A stretch of 8,301 bases of DNA from Bacteriovorax stolpii (lineage in GTDB: Bacteria; Bdellovibrionota; Bacteriovoracia; Bacteriovoracales; Bacteriovoracaceae). Below are positions 1-6,211 of this stretch, one piece after another. Position 1 is the first letter of the stretch; the number at the start of each line of letters is the position of its first letter. Below the pieces are notes generated by a model. The model was not told where the DNA came from. It was given only the letters and a program-made list of their open reading frames with translations, and searched no databases. The stretch covers positions 1 through 8,301 of the forward strand of contig CAMDDI010000155.1 of assembly GCA_945890905.1 (NCBI GenBank), given 5' to 3'. The position numbers and the translations under genes are program-made.

Positions 1-1118
1 AGCAAAGGAATGTCATCGTCCATTCCTACCCAGTAACTTGTCTCAGGGTAATACCATGTAGGGCGCTTCTTCTTTTCTTCCATTGTAAAAATTTTGATGT
101 AAGAGAAATCTTTATTTCCATACATGGGAGCAGAGGGATCAAGAAGACCATAGAACATGACAGTATGAGGCCACACACCTAAAGATTTTGAAGCGTGCTG
201 AGGAAGAAAATTGAAATTGCCGAATTTTTTATTCCATTGATTAGTTGAAACGTGGACTTTGGTGAACACAGTGGTGTGAAGAGCGTTGGCAGTTTCTGCA
301 CTGGTATTCATCCACTCAAGGCTTTTGTCAAAATCGGTGGGAGTAAATTCACTGGTTCCCATTTCAAGCACCATAAAATTCAGAGGGAGAGCTTTATAGA
401 GATTTTTTATACCTGAGTGGATTTTTTTGCTCGCTCCCCATCCTGTGATGGATTCAAGCAGGCTTAGGAGCTTATAGCTCTTCTGCTGATGGAGAGCGAT
501 TCCTAGAGAGACTCCGGTGTAGATCTCAAGACTCTGGGCCAACTTAAAAATTGGCGTGAATTGTTTTTCGATTTCTTCTAAAGGGAGCCTGAGCAAACTC
601 ACATCCAGGGCATTTTGATTATTGCGGGCCAGCCACCGAACATAGGCTTCAGCAATGTGTGCCTTGCCCATAAAGAATCCGTGAACCCATTCATTGGGAT
701 GAAGAGTATGTAAGTGAAAGCCGCGGATCTTGGTGGCAGGCTTCCAGTGATAAGTATGGTTACAACCCAGCTTCATGATCTCAAGAGTAGGACTGATCTG
801 TTTTAAGGGATGTGGAAAAAGAAATCCTAGTTGGCGCATGCCTTTGTAGAAGGTCGCCACTCTTTCGCCAGGAATAGCATGAACCGTAAGAGTGAGTTGA
901 TCGTGAGCACATTGAACACGCACTGACTGGTCCGGATGATCTGCCAAAAATTGGACTTGAATGACTTTGGGGTCAAGTTTAGCTTCTTTAAGAATAAGTG
1001 CCAGATCAGCTCGAAGGGCATTTTCCTGAAAAGAGATTTGCCCCAGTTGTGCCTCAGGGCCCTGAGACCATGCTGAAAGTGAAAAAGCGAGGCATAGAAT
1101 GAGTATAGTGCTTTGCAT
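1..1118 (-). CDS. Secreted protein, possible GH20/DUF4838-like glycosidase relative (5' part)
   Basis: An open frame of 372 codons starts at the ATG at 1116-1118 on the minus strand and runs without a stop off the window edge, so the C-terminus is missing. Residues 1-18 form a Sec signal peptide (MQSTILILCLAFSLSAWS, then Q), so the product should be exported. Residues 86-104 (ERVATFYKGMRQLGFLFPHP), followed by an IRGF motif at 131-134 and WLARNNQNALD at 162-172, resemble the pattern in GH20/alpha-glucuronidase/DUF4838-type proteins: a 'lead-in' domain, then the first strand and helix of a TIM barrel. Glu252 and Glu257 (LEMGTSEFT) and Glu359 (YPETSYW) are possible active-site acids. The family assignment rests on remembered pattern only and is weak; the coding call and export signal are firm. 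The ribosome site is weak (AAAAGAG about 3 nt from ATG). The gene is divergent from the nucleotidyltransferase gene, 53 bp away. Confidence 0.85.
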   Translation of the reverse strand, partial: MQSTILILCLAFSLSAWSQGPEAQLGQISFQENALRADLALILKEAKLDPKVIQVQFLADHPDQSVRVQCAHDQLTLTVHAIPGERVATFYKGMRQLGFLFPHPLKQISPTLEIMKLGCNHTYHWKPATKIRGFHLHTLHPNEWVHGFFMGKAHIAEAYVRWLARNNQNALDVSLLRLPLEEIEKQFTPIFKLAQSLEIYTGVSLGIALHQQKSYKLLSLLESITGWGASKKIHSGIKNLYKALPLNFMVLEMGTSEFTPTDFDKSLEWMNTSAETANALHTTVFTKVHVSTNQWNKKFGNFNFLPQHASKSLGVWPHTVMFYGLLDPSAPMYGNKDFSYIKIFTMEEKKKRPTWYYPETSYWVGMDDDIPL

Positions 1119-1131
1119 TGGCTCTTTTAAG

Positions 1132-1160
1132 TTCCCAAAGATTTTGGAGTCTAGAATAAT
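1132..1160 (+). promoter_or_regulatory. Candidate promoter for the cca-GNAT operon
   Basis: TTCCCA (1132-1137) and AATAAT (1155-1160) are separated by 17 bp; TAGAAT at 1152-1157 is an overlapping alternative -10. Transcription would start near 1164-1168, leaving a leader of under 10 nt before the ATG at 1172. There is no Shine-Dalgarno sequence, so the mRNA may be nearly leaderless. The whole divergent gap is only 53 bp, so the minus-strand gene must share this DNA for its own promoter. Confidence 0.35.
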
Positions 1161-1171
1161 AGTAACTCTAA

Positions 1172-2344
1172 ATGACAAACTTTGATGCCAAAAAATTTCA
1201 AGCTCTTTTTCCTCGTTTTTTTTCAACCCTTGAAAAAGATCTGAGCTCCCACGGATACCATCTGACACTTGTTGGGGGTGTCGTTCGGGATTTTTTTCTC
1301 ACAGGTAAATTAGGTCATGATTGGGATATTGAAGTTTCCCACGATACCCTGGCCTTTAACCAAAATGACTGGAAGGCCTTAAGCAAATCTCTCTCCAAAC
1401 TAGGGAAAACTGTGTTTCTTCCCTACGACATTATTCGCTTAGAGGTAGATGGTTATCAGTTGGAGTTTTCACCACCGAGAATTGAGACTTTCGAAGATAC
1501 CCTTCATCATAAAAACTTTACCGCCGAGTTTGATTTTAAACTGCCCTTTGAAAAGGCGATCCTTCGCAGGGATTTCACTATTAATTCCATGGGTGTGAGA
1601 TCCGGCGTGTTGTTGGATCCGCTCGGGGGATTTGAGCATCTTCGGAATAAACTACTCTATGCTTGTGGAACAGATTTTGCCAAAGACCCAGTACGATTTT
1701 TGCGCGCCCACCGCTTTGAAGTGAAATATAATTTGAATCTGTCTGCAGATCTAAAAAAGACCATGGATCAAATGCTGGTTCAGGGATTTGCACCTGTGCA
1801 TCTGTGGAATGAGTTGCAAAAGTCCGGCAAGCCGATTTTATTTATGCAAAAACTCTTAGCTGAAGGGGCAAAGCATCCAGAGATGAAGCTGCCTCTCACT
1901 GAGAATTTCCTCTCTCACACCAGTGAATTTTCTAAAATACTTATCAACTCCAAAGAGCATGAATCTTGGATGATCGCTCTGGAATGGGTGGGACTCTCGG
2001 GTGAGATTTGGCAGCAGTATTTCTCTCAAAGTTCTGAGAGCTCAAAACGGCTTAATCGTTGGGCCCATGCATCTCGGGAGTTTCATAAAATTCGGCCCGA
2101 GGAGTTTCATGGTGAGTTTGAAGATGTTTTAAAACGGGCCCATTTTGATTTGCTCTTTGACTGGTACTTTACTACCAAGCAGCTACTTCAAAAAAATCCT
2201 GAATTGCCACTTTTAAAAATGATTGAAGAGTATCTGCCAGATTGGATTCATCTCTACCGCTTTGAAGCTGTTAAAGATGTGAAGCATATTGATCCACCAC
2301 TTCGGGCCAAGTACCAGGTATATAATTTATGTCAGCGACTCTAG
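1172..2344 (+). CDS. cca: CCA-adding / poly(A) polymerase-type nucleotidyltransferase
   Basis: This is a class II template-independent RNA nucleotidyltransferase, most likely adding or repairing the 3' CCA of tRNA in the cytoplasm. Over 390 aa one sees the polymerase-beta signature LVGGVVRD (33-40), catalytic Asp50 and Asp52 in GHDWDIEV, RRDFTIN (132-138), DPLGG (149-153), the nucleotide-recognition motif region KDPVRFLRAHRF (171-182), and an RNA-binding helical segment (about 205-232). No HD phosphohydrolase domain is visible. Position 171 is Lys where most members have Glu in EDxxR. The ATG is directly preceded by an in-frame TAA, so no upstream start exists, and there is no clear Shine-Dalgarno. 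The last 16 bp overlap the GNAT gene, implying an operon. Sequence alone cannot separate CCA-adding from poly(A) polymerase activity; CCA addition is the default expectation. Confidence 0.93.
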   Translation: MTNFDAKKFQALFPRFFSTLEKDLSSHGYHLTLVGGVVRDFFLTGKLGHDWDIEVSHDTLAFNQNDWKALSKSLSKLGKTVFLPYDIIRLEVDGYQLEFSPPRIETFEDTLHHKNFTAEFDFKLPFEKAILRRDFTINSMGVRSGVLLDPLGGFEHLRNKLLYACGTDFAKDPVRFLRAHRFEVKYNLNLSADLKKTMDQMLVQGFAPVHLWNELQKSGKPILFMQKLLAEGAKHPEMKLPLTENFLSHTSEFSKILINSKEHESWMIALEWVGLSGEIWQQYFSQSSESSKRLNRWAHASREFHKIRPEEFHGEFEDVLKRAHFDLLFDWYFTTKQLLQKNPELPLLKMIEEYLPDWIHLYRFEAVKDVKHIDPPLRAKYQVYNLCQRL

Positions 2345-2850
2345 CTCTTTTTCGCTCTCAAGATGTTCCAGGCATCAAAGAGATATTTTTTGAAACCTCC
2401 TCTAAAAAAGAATTCAAAGATGATGAGGAGCGAGAGAAATTTTTCTGGAAGTATGTAGGATTTTATCTGCAACATTATCCACAATACGCTTTTGTGGCCT
2501 TGGATCAAAATCAGGTTTTAGGCTATGTTGTGGCCATGCCAGAAAGTGATAATGAGGCCTTATTTAAGATCCAACCCCACATGCCCTTATTTAAGGAATT
2601 CTTTAAAGAGTATCCGGGCCATTTGCACATCAATCTTCACCACACTGCGAGGGGACTGGGTCTTGGAAGTAAGCTTTTAATAGAATGTGAAAAAACTCTA
2701 CAAACTACTAAAATCACTGGCCTGCACATCATGACAGGGCCTACATCCCGCAATCAAAGTTTCTACTTAAAACTTGGCTTCATGGCCCAGGTAGAGCTAA
2801 ATTTTCACGGTTCACCCATTGTTCTCATGGGGAAGAGTTTGGGGAATTGA
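2329..2850 (+). CDS. GNAT-family N-acetyltransferase
   Basis: A 173-aa protein with the GNAT fold: an N-terminal strand and helix (LALFRSQDVPGIKEIF, 5-20), central strands YAFVALDQNQVLGYVVAMPE (53-72), the acetyl-CoA pyrophosphate loop RGLGLG (108-113) after strand HLHINLH, and motif B with Asn142 and FYLKLGF (145-151). It would transfer an acetyl group from acetyl-CoA to an unknown amine. The spacing and the HLHI...RGLGLG...N...FYLKLGF pattern recall the acetyltransferase-like domains associated with O-GlcNAcase, but this does not identify a substrate. The start ATG lies inside the end of the nucleotidyltransferase gene (16-bp overlap), with a modest AGG about 10 nt upstream, so translational coupling is likely. 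No intrinsic terminator is obvious after the stop. Confidence 0.9.
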   Translation: MSATLALFRSQDVPGIKEIFFETSSKKEFKDDEEREKFFWKYVGFYLQHYPQYAFVALDQNQVLGYVVAMPESDNEALFKIQPHMPLFKEFFKEYPGHLHINLHHTARGLGLGSKLLIECEKTLQTTKITGLHIMTGPTSRNQSFYLKLGFMAQVELNFHGSPIVLMGKSLGN

Positions 2851-2856
2851 TTTACT

Positions 2857-2886
2857 TTGACAGTTGTAGTCAAGAAACCTTAACCT
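2857..2886 (+). promoter_or_regulatory. Candidate sigma70 promoter of mltA
   Basis: A perfect -35 TTGACA (2857-2862) is followed after 18 bp by the weak -10 TAACCT (2881-2886), placing transcription start near 2893 and giving a leader of about 26 nt. The -35 box is also the left arm of a small inverted repeat (TTGAC, 7-nt loop, GTCAA), which could be a regulator site. It begins 6 bp after the GNAT stop, so mltA is probably an independent transcription unit. Confidence 0.5.
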
Positions 2887-2918
2887 AATTCTAACATAGA
2901 GTTTTTTGAGAGGTTTAC

Positions 2919-4067
2919 GTGAAGAAATTTTTATCTCTTTTGGTTTTGATTTCCCTATCTGCTATGGCAGTTGAAATCACTCCAACTATTCGTGTTCTCC
3001 AGTCTTTGGAGTTCAGCGACGATATGAAATTTGAAAATCTTGAACTTGCTATCAATCGCCAGATGGTGGCCTATGAGGTGAGTGGTCTTTCGGGGAAAAT
3101 TCGTTTTGGTGCAACTACTTACCCAAAAACAGTTTTAAAAGAATCTCTTCTAACTTTGAAGACTCTTGCCCGAGAAGGTAAAGAGTGTCTTCAGACCAAA
3201 ACCCTGATTGAATGTAATAACAGATTTAATATTGACCTTAATAACCTCTTTGCTATCTACCGACCGGTTCCAGGTAAGAGTGAATCAGGCTACCGAAAAC
3301 CAAAAACAGTAACTAAGTACACTTCTTACTATTCTCCCGATATGACTGGCTCAACGGTTCGCACTGAACGCTTTAGCCGCCCTATTTATGGCATGCCTAA
3401 AGATGTGAAGGATCAGAACTATACACGAGTACAAATTGATTTCCAGGGAGCGCTACAAGGTAAGGGACTAGAACTTTTCTGGGTTGAAGATTCTTTCTAC
3501 GATATATACCTCTTGCATGTTCAAGGTGGTGGCCGCATTCATATTCAAAATGAAGATGGTTCGGAGACATTGAAGTATTTAAGTTATGCTGGAAAAAATA
3601 GTCGTACTTTCAAAATGGTTTATCACTACATGCTCGAGAGTGGCATGCTTAAGCCCGGTGAGGCTGGAGTTTCTCAGCAGCGTAAGTATTTAAGTGAGCA
3701 TCCAGAAGTGGCCGAAGAAGTTTTTGGTTCATGCCCATCTTATGTTTATTTCAAAGTCACTGAAGATGAGCCGCTTGGTCTTGATAACATTCCTCTTACT
3801 GAAGGTCGCTCTCTGGCCAATGATAGCGGAATTTATAAAACCACTGGGATTATTAATTTTGTGAAAACCAGCAAGGCCCTGAATGTTGAAGATAATGGCC
3901 AAGTCCTTAAAGCTCCTTTTGCTCGTTTCTTTATTTCTCAAGATACTGGGGGAGCTATCAAAGGGAACGCTAGAAGTGATCTGTATATGGGCTTTGGCCT
4001 AAAGGCAGAGCTCACCGCGTACAGTATGAATGACATGGGCGAGCAGTATTTTCTTATTAAAAAATAA
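2919..4067 (+). CDS. mltA: MltA-type lytic murein transglycosylase
   Basis: The enzyme cleaves the MurNAc-GlcNAc bond of peptidoglycan non-hydrolytically, leaving 1,6-anhydro ends; it acts in the periplasm. Of 382 aa, residues 1-17 are a signal peptide ending AMA before Val18. The MltA domain runs from about 134 to 340 (RPIYGMP 154-160, GALQGKGLELFWVED 177-191, LLHVQGGGRI 198-207, LSYAGKN 221-227, PLTEGRSLAND 292-302). A 3D-type barrel follows, with ISQDTGGAIKG (339-349) and SDLYMGFG (353-360). Asp342 and Asp354 match the two conserved aspartates of this motif; the second corresponds to the catalytic Asp308 of E. coli. The start is GTG, chosen because GAGAGG (2908-2913) sits 5 nt upstream and the signal peptide begins here. 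Unlike E. coli MltA there is no lipobox cysteine, so the protein should be soluble or differently anchored. Its convergent neighbour ends 10 bp away. Confidence 0.96.
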   Translation: MKKFLSLLVLISLSAMAVEITPTIRVLQSLEFSDDMKFENLELAINRQMVAYEVSGLSGKIRFGATTYPKTVLKESLLTLKTLAREGKECLQTKTLIECNNRFNIDLNNLFAIYRPVPGKSESGYRKPKTVTKYTSYYSPDMTGSTVRTERFSRPIYGMPKDVKDQNYTRVQIDFQGALQGKGLELFWVEDSFYDIYLLHVQGGGRIHIQNEDGSETLKYLSYAGKNSRTFKMVYHYMLESGMLKPGEAGVSQQRKYLSEHPEVAEEVFGSCPSYVYFKVTEDEPLGLDNIPLTEGRSLANDSGIYKTTGIINFVKTSKALNVEDNGQVLKAPFARFFISQDTGGAIKGNARSDLYMGFGLKAELTAYSMNDMGEQYFLIKK

Positions 4068-4068
4068 G
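4053..4068. terminator. Weak AT-only hairpin between convergent genes
   Basis: CTTATT, loop AAAA, AATAAG overlaps the mltA stop codon and is followed by CTTTAAATTTTA. The stem contains almost no G-C pairs, so it would be weak in either direction. It is nonetheless the only hairpin at the 10-bp convergent junction of mltA and the NIF3 gene. Confidence 0.25.
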
Positions 4069-4077
4069 CTTTAAATT

Positions 4078-4842
4078 TTATGCTGGATTAGCAGAGTCGA
4101 AGAATTTAACTTCGAGCTTGAGATCTATGGCAGTTTTTTTCATCAAGGCTTCAATCCCAAATCTTTCTGTGGCGTGATGTCCACCTGCAAAGTAGTGAAT
4201 CCCGGCCTCAATTGCGTCGTGCCAGTTGTATTCTGAAATCTCGCCTGTGAGATAAGCGTCTAGTCCATCATCTGAGGCCTTGTTCCATTCATTATTGGCC
4301 CCACCAGTGATAATGCCTAAGGTCTTAATGATTTTATTTTCATCGGGAGTGGCCAGGATCACGTTGTGATTAAGAATTTTGGCCAGCTTGATTTTTAAAT
4401 CAGCAGCTGTGATGGGAGATAGCGTGCCTTTAATCCCTAATGGCTGTCTTTTATAAAGAGCAAATGGGGCAAGATCTTTCATCTGTAGCGTATTTGCCAG
4501 AGAAACTGCATTTCCCACTTCTAAATGAGAATCCAGGGGGAGATGGTAGGCCATAAGATTGATATTATTTTTTACTGCTAATTTGACTCGCTCACCCCAA
4601 CCACCAGTGATAGTGCGAGCACCTTGATGCTTCCAAAAAATTCCATGATGCACTACAAGTGTATCTGCACCCCACGAGATGGCCTCTTTGAGTGACTCTT
4701 GAGTGGCAGAAACTGCAAAAGCAACTTTTGAAACATTCTCATGGCCTTCAACTTGCAGACCATTAGGAGCAAAGTCCTCAAAATTTTGCGGTAAAAGAAG
4801 CTGATTGAAGTAGTTTTCTAATTCTGATCTTTTGATCACCAT
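4078..4842 (-). CDS. NIF3/DUF34 (YbgI-like) dinuclear metal-binding protein
   Basis: A NIF3-family protein, often annotated 'GTP cyclohydrolase 1 type 2' although the cellular substrate of the family is unsettled. From the ATG at 4842 it is 254 aa, close to E. coli YbgI. Family motifs are all present: APNGLQVEG (25-33), VVHHGIFWK (63-71), YHLPLDSH (99-106) and GGHHATERFG (220-229). The metal ligands expected from YbgI are present as His65, His66, Asp104, His222 and Glu226. Two residues further upstream a TTG at 4848 is also in frame, but the ribosome site TCCTT (AAGGA on the coding strand, 4850-4854) lies 7 nt from the ATG and only about 1 nt from the TTG, so the ATG is preferred. It is convergent with mltA and divergent from fbaA. 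Confidence 0.95.
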   Translation of the reverse strand: MVIKRSELENYFNQLLLPQNFEDFAPNGLQVEGHENVSKVAFAVSATQESLKEAISWGADTLVVHHGIFWKHQGARTITGGWGERVKLAVKNNINLMAYHLPLDSHLEVGNAVSLANTLQMKDLAPFALYKRQPLGIKGTLSPITAADLKIKLAKILNHNVILATPDENKIIKTLGIITGGANNEWNKASDDGLDAYLTGEISEYNWHDAIEAGIHYFAGGHHATERFGIEALMKKTAIDLKLEVKFFDSANPA

Positions 4843-4849
4843 GGTCAAA

Positions 4850-4854
4850 TCCTT
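4850..4854 (-). promoter_or_regulatory. Ribosome binding site deciding the NIF3 start
   Basis: Coding-strand AAGGA with a 7-nt spacer to the ATG at 4842. The same site would be about 1 nt from the in-frame TTG at 4848, which is too close to work, so the shorter protein is favoured. Confidence 0.65.
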
Positions 4855-4881
4855 TTCAATGAGACTTCATTTTAATACAAT
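4853..4881 (+). promoter_or_regulatory. Candidate promoter of fbaA
   Basis: TTTTCA (4853-4858), a 17-bp spacer and TACAAT (4876-4881, 5 of 6 consensus bases) predict a start near 4888 and a leader of about 21 nt containing the AAAGGA ribosome site 6 nt before the fbaA ATG. It overlaps the opposing candidate promoter for the NIF3 gene. Confidence 0.5.
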
Positions 4882-4898
4882 TTTCTCGAGATCAACAA
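4869..4898 (-). promoter_or_regulatory. Candidate promoter of the NIF3 gene
   Basis: On the minus strand, TTGTTG (4898-4893), an 18-bp spacer and TAAAAT (4874-4869, 5 of 6) point toward the NIF3 gene. The two -10 boxes on opposite strands are only 1 bp apart, so binding of polymerase at one should exclude the other. Confidence 0.4.
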
Positions 4899-4908
4899 AG
4901 GAATAGCA

Positions 4909-5973
4909 ATGAAATTCAAGCCCGGTATCGTCTATGGTCAAGCTCTCTTGGACCTTTATCAATACGCTAAGGAAAATAAATTCGCTCTTCCCGCGGTGAA
5001 TGTTGTGGGAACAAACTCTGTGAACGGAGTGATGGAAGCAGCCAAGATGGTGAACTCACCAGTTATTATTCAATTCTCAAACGGCGGTGGACAATTTTAC
5101 GCCGGGAAATCTTTAAAGCTTGATAACGATAAGGCCGCTGCATTGGGTGCTATCTCTGGAGCACATCACATTCATATGATGGCCGAACATTACGGAGTGC
5201 CGGTGATTGTTCACACTGATCACGCCGCTAAAAAGCTTCTTCCTTGGATTGATCACATGCTTGCCGCTGGAGAAGAAAATTACAAAAAAAATAAGCGTCC
5301 TCTTTTTTCTTCTCACATGCTTGACCTCTCAGAAGAATCTCTTGAAGAGAACGTTGAGATTTCTGCGAAATATTTTAAGCGCATGAGTGCCATGGAAACT
5401 GGGATTGAAATCGAGCTCGGTGTAACAGGCGGAGAAGAAGATGGTGTAGATAACTCTCACCTAGATAACTCAAAACTTTATACTCAGCCAGAAGATGTGG
5501 CCTACGCTTATTCGCATTTGCGAGAAGTGGGAGCGAATTTTAGTATCGCTGCTTCTTTCGGGAACGTTCACGGCGTGTATAAACCAGGAAATGTGAAACT
5601 CTCTCCATTGATTTTGAAAAACTCTCAAGAGTTTGTGCAGAAAAAATACAACACTGGTGCGAAGCCAGTTTCGTTTGTTTTCCACGGGGGTTCGGGATCA
5701 CTTCAGAGTGAGATTCGTGAGGCCATTGATTATGGTGTGATTAAGATGAATCTTGATACGGATATGCAATGGGCCTACTGGGAAGGAATTAAGAATTTCT
5801 ACGAAGATAAGAAGGCCTATCTCCAAGGTCAGCTTGGAAATCCGGAAGGGCATGAAGCGCCTAATAAGAAGTTTTATGATCCACGTGTTTGGCTTCGTAA
5901 AGGTGAGGAGAGTTTTGTGAAGAGGCTTCAAGTGGCCTTTGAGGATTTGAATAATATCGGTCGAAATGCTTAA
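4909..5973 (+). CDS. fbaA: Class II fructose-1,6-bisphosphate aldolase
   Basis: A zinc-dependent aldolase of glycolysis and gluconeogenesis, interconverting fructose-1,6-bisphosphate with dihydroxyacetone phosphate and glyceraldehyde-3-phosphate in the cytosol. The 354-aa length matches class IIA enzymes (E. coli 359 aa), and key residues sit at a constant offset of 5 from E. coli: Asp104 (proton shuttle) and zinc ligand His105 in HTDHAAKKLLP, zinc ligands His221 (GNVHGVY) and His259 (FHGGSGS), and substrate-binding Asn281 and Asp283 (NLDTD). GVTGGEEDGVDN (171-182) is the class IIA signature with Glu176 and Glu177. The ATG has AAAGGA 6 nt upstream. No terminator directly follows its stop; readthrough would be stopped by the terminator at 6082-6102, inside the repeat unit that begins 2 bp after the stop codon. 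Confidence 0.97.
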   Translation: MKFKPGIVYGQALLDLYQYAKENKFALPAVNVVGTNSVNGVMEAAKMVNSPVIIQFSNGGGQFYAGKSLKLDNDKAAALGAISGAHHIHMMAEHYGVPVIVHTDHAAKKLLPWIDHMLAAGEENYKKNKRPLFSSHMLDLSEESLEENVEISAKYFKRMSAMETGIEIELGVTGGEEDGVDNSHLDNSKLYTQPEDVAYAYSHLREVGANFSIAASFGNVHGVYKPGNVKLSPLILKNSQEFVQKKYNTGAKPVSFVFHGGSGSLQSEIREAIDYGVIKMNLDTDMQWAYWEGIKNFYEDKKAYLQGQLGNPEGHEAPNKKFYDPRVWLRKGEESFVKRLQVAFEDLNNIGRNA

Positions 5974-5984
5974 TAGGTAGCGGG

Positions 5985-6012
5985 TTGAATGTTTTGGTGA
6001 GTTTGATATAAT
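5985..6012 (+). promoter_or_regulatory. Promoter of small RNA A
   Basis: TTGAAT (5985-5990), a 16-bp spacer and a perfect TATAAT (6007-6012). Predicted start is at 6019-6020, exactly where the 5' arm of the RNA's outer stem begins. Copy B has the same architecture and spacer length. Confidence 0.7.
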
Positions 6013-6018
6013 TAAAAA

Positions 6019-6102
6019 ACTGGTGAAGTTAGATTTCAAAAATCTGGCAGGATAATAGTGATCTGCTTCACCAGAAAGACTTCCCGAATTCTCGGGATTT
6101 TT
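6019..6102 (+). ncRNA. Putative structured small RNA, copy A (~84 nt)
   Basis: A promoter and an intrinsic terminator bracket a strongly self-complementary segment with no start codon of its own. The outer stem P1 is a perfect 9 bp (CTGGTGAAG 6020-6028 with CTTCACCAG 6066-6074). Two bases inside it lies hairpin P2 (AGATTT, loop CAA, AAATCT, 6031-6045), and then one base later the motif GCAGGA in a 20-nt segment that looks unpaired. The terminator follows after 7 nt. A competing pairing, ACCAGAAAG (6070-6078) with CTTTCTGGT (6104-6112), would break P1 and enclose the terminator, so a switch between two folds is conceivable. The unpaired AGGA could bind an RNA-binding protein of the CsrA type or act as a ribosome-site mimic; both ideas are inference. 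I do not recognise an existing RNA family. It could instead be only the 3' end of the fbaA transcript. Confidence 0.6.
6082..6102 (+). terminator. Intrinsic terminator of small RNA A (and fbaA readthrough)
   Basis: Stem TCCCGA / TCGGGA with a 4-nt loop ATTC, followed directly by TTTTTCCTTT. Copy B has the same hairpin with a GTTC loop. Confidence 0.8.
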
Positions 6103-6115
6103 CCTTTCTGGTTGC

Positions 6116-6211
6116 ATGAATAAATCCCATTTTGAAATGATAGAAGTGATGGCAAACTTCGGCGCCGTCGAAGCTGTGCGTTGGTTATTAGTAGGTAAAA
6201 ATTTTATTTGA
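6116..6211 (+). CDS. Possible 31-aa small ORF in the repeat tail (doubtful)
   Basis: ATG at 6116-6118 opens a 31-codon frame beginning MNKSHFEMIEVMANF and ending at TGA 6209-6211. It overlaps the end of the convergent lipoprotein gene by 24 bp. In the second repeat copy the same MNKS start is identical, but a 1-nt length change puts the rest in another frame; stitched across that shift, the residues N-F, A and E-A recur. Against translation: there is no ribosome site, and the ATG lies 13 nt after an efficient-looking terminator. The conservation is explained at least as well by the RNA hairpin at 6157-6173. Confidence 0.2.
   Translation: MNKSHFEMIEVMANFGAVEAVRWLLVGKNFI
6157..6173 (+). other. 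Conserved-loop hairpin in the repeat tail, copy A
   Basis: CTTCG / CGAAG (5 bp) closes a 7-nt loop GCGCCGT. The equivalent in copy B (7203-7219) is CTTCT / GGAAG with loop GCGCTGG. The innermost pair changes from G-C to U-G while the loop core GCGC-Y-G stays, which argues for a conserved RNA or DNA hairpin downstream of the terminator. Confidence 0.5.

Larger units (their letters stand above)
5975..6181 (+). repeat. Copy A of a diverged ~207-bp direct repeat (RNA unit)
   Basis: This copy pairs with 7020-7227 at a nearly constant offset of 1,045-1,047. Landmarks shared in order are AGGTA.CG.GTTG (5975 on), GCAGGA (6047-6052), TTCTCGGG (6089-6096), GCATGAATAAATCCC (6114-6128, identical), AAACTTC.GCGC (6154-6165) and GAAGCT.TG.GT (6171-6181). 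Other stretches have diverged. The left edge falls immediately after the fbaA stop codon, and similarity fades where the lipoprotein gene's 3' end begins. No terminal inverted repeats or transposase are visible, so I see no sign that it is an autonomous mobile element. Confidence 0.75.

Noticed and set aside
827..1021. A 64-codon minus-strand frame, and likewise frames at 1581-1793, 3729-3941, 5113-5316, 5470-5685 and 5698-6117.
   Set aside because: Each lies inside, or mostly inside, a well-supported gene on another frame, lacks a ribosome site and has no recognisable motif. The 827-1021 frame is a shifted reading of the secreted protein gene at 1-1118.
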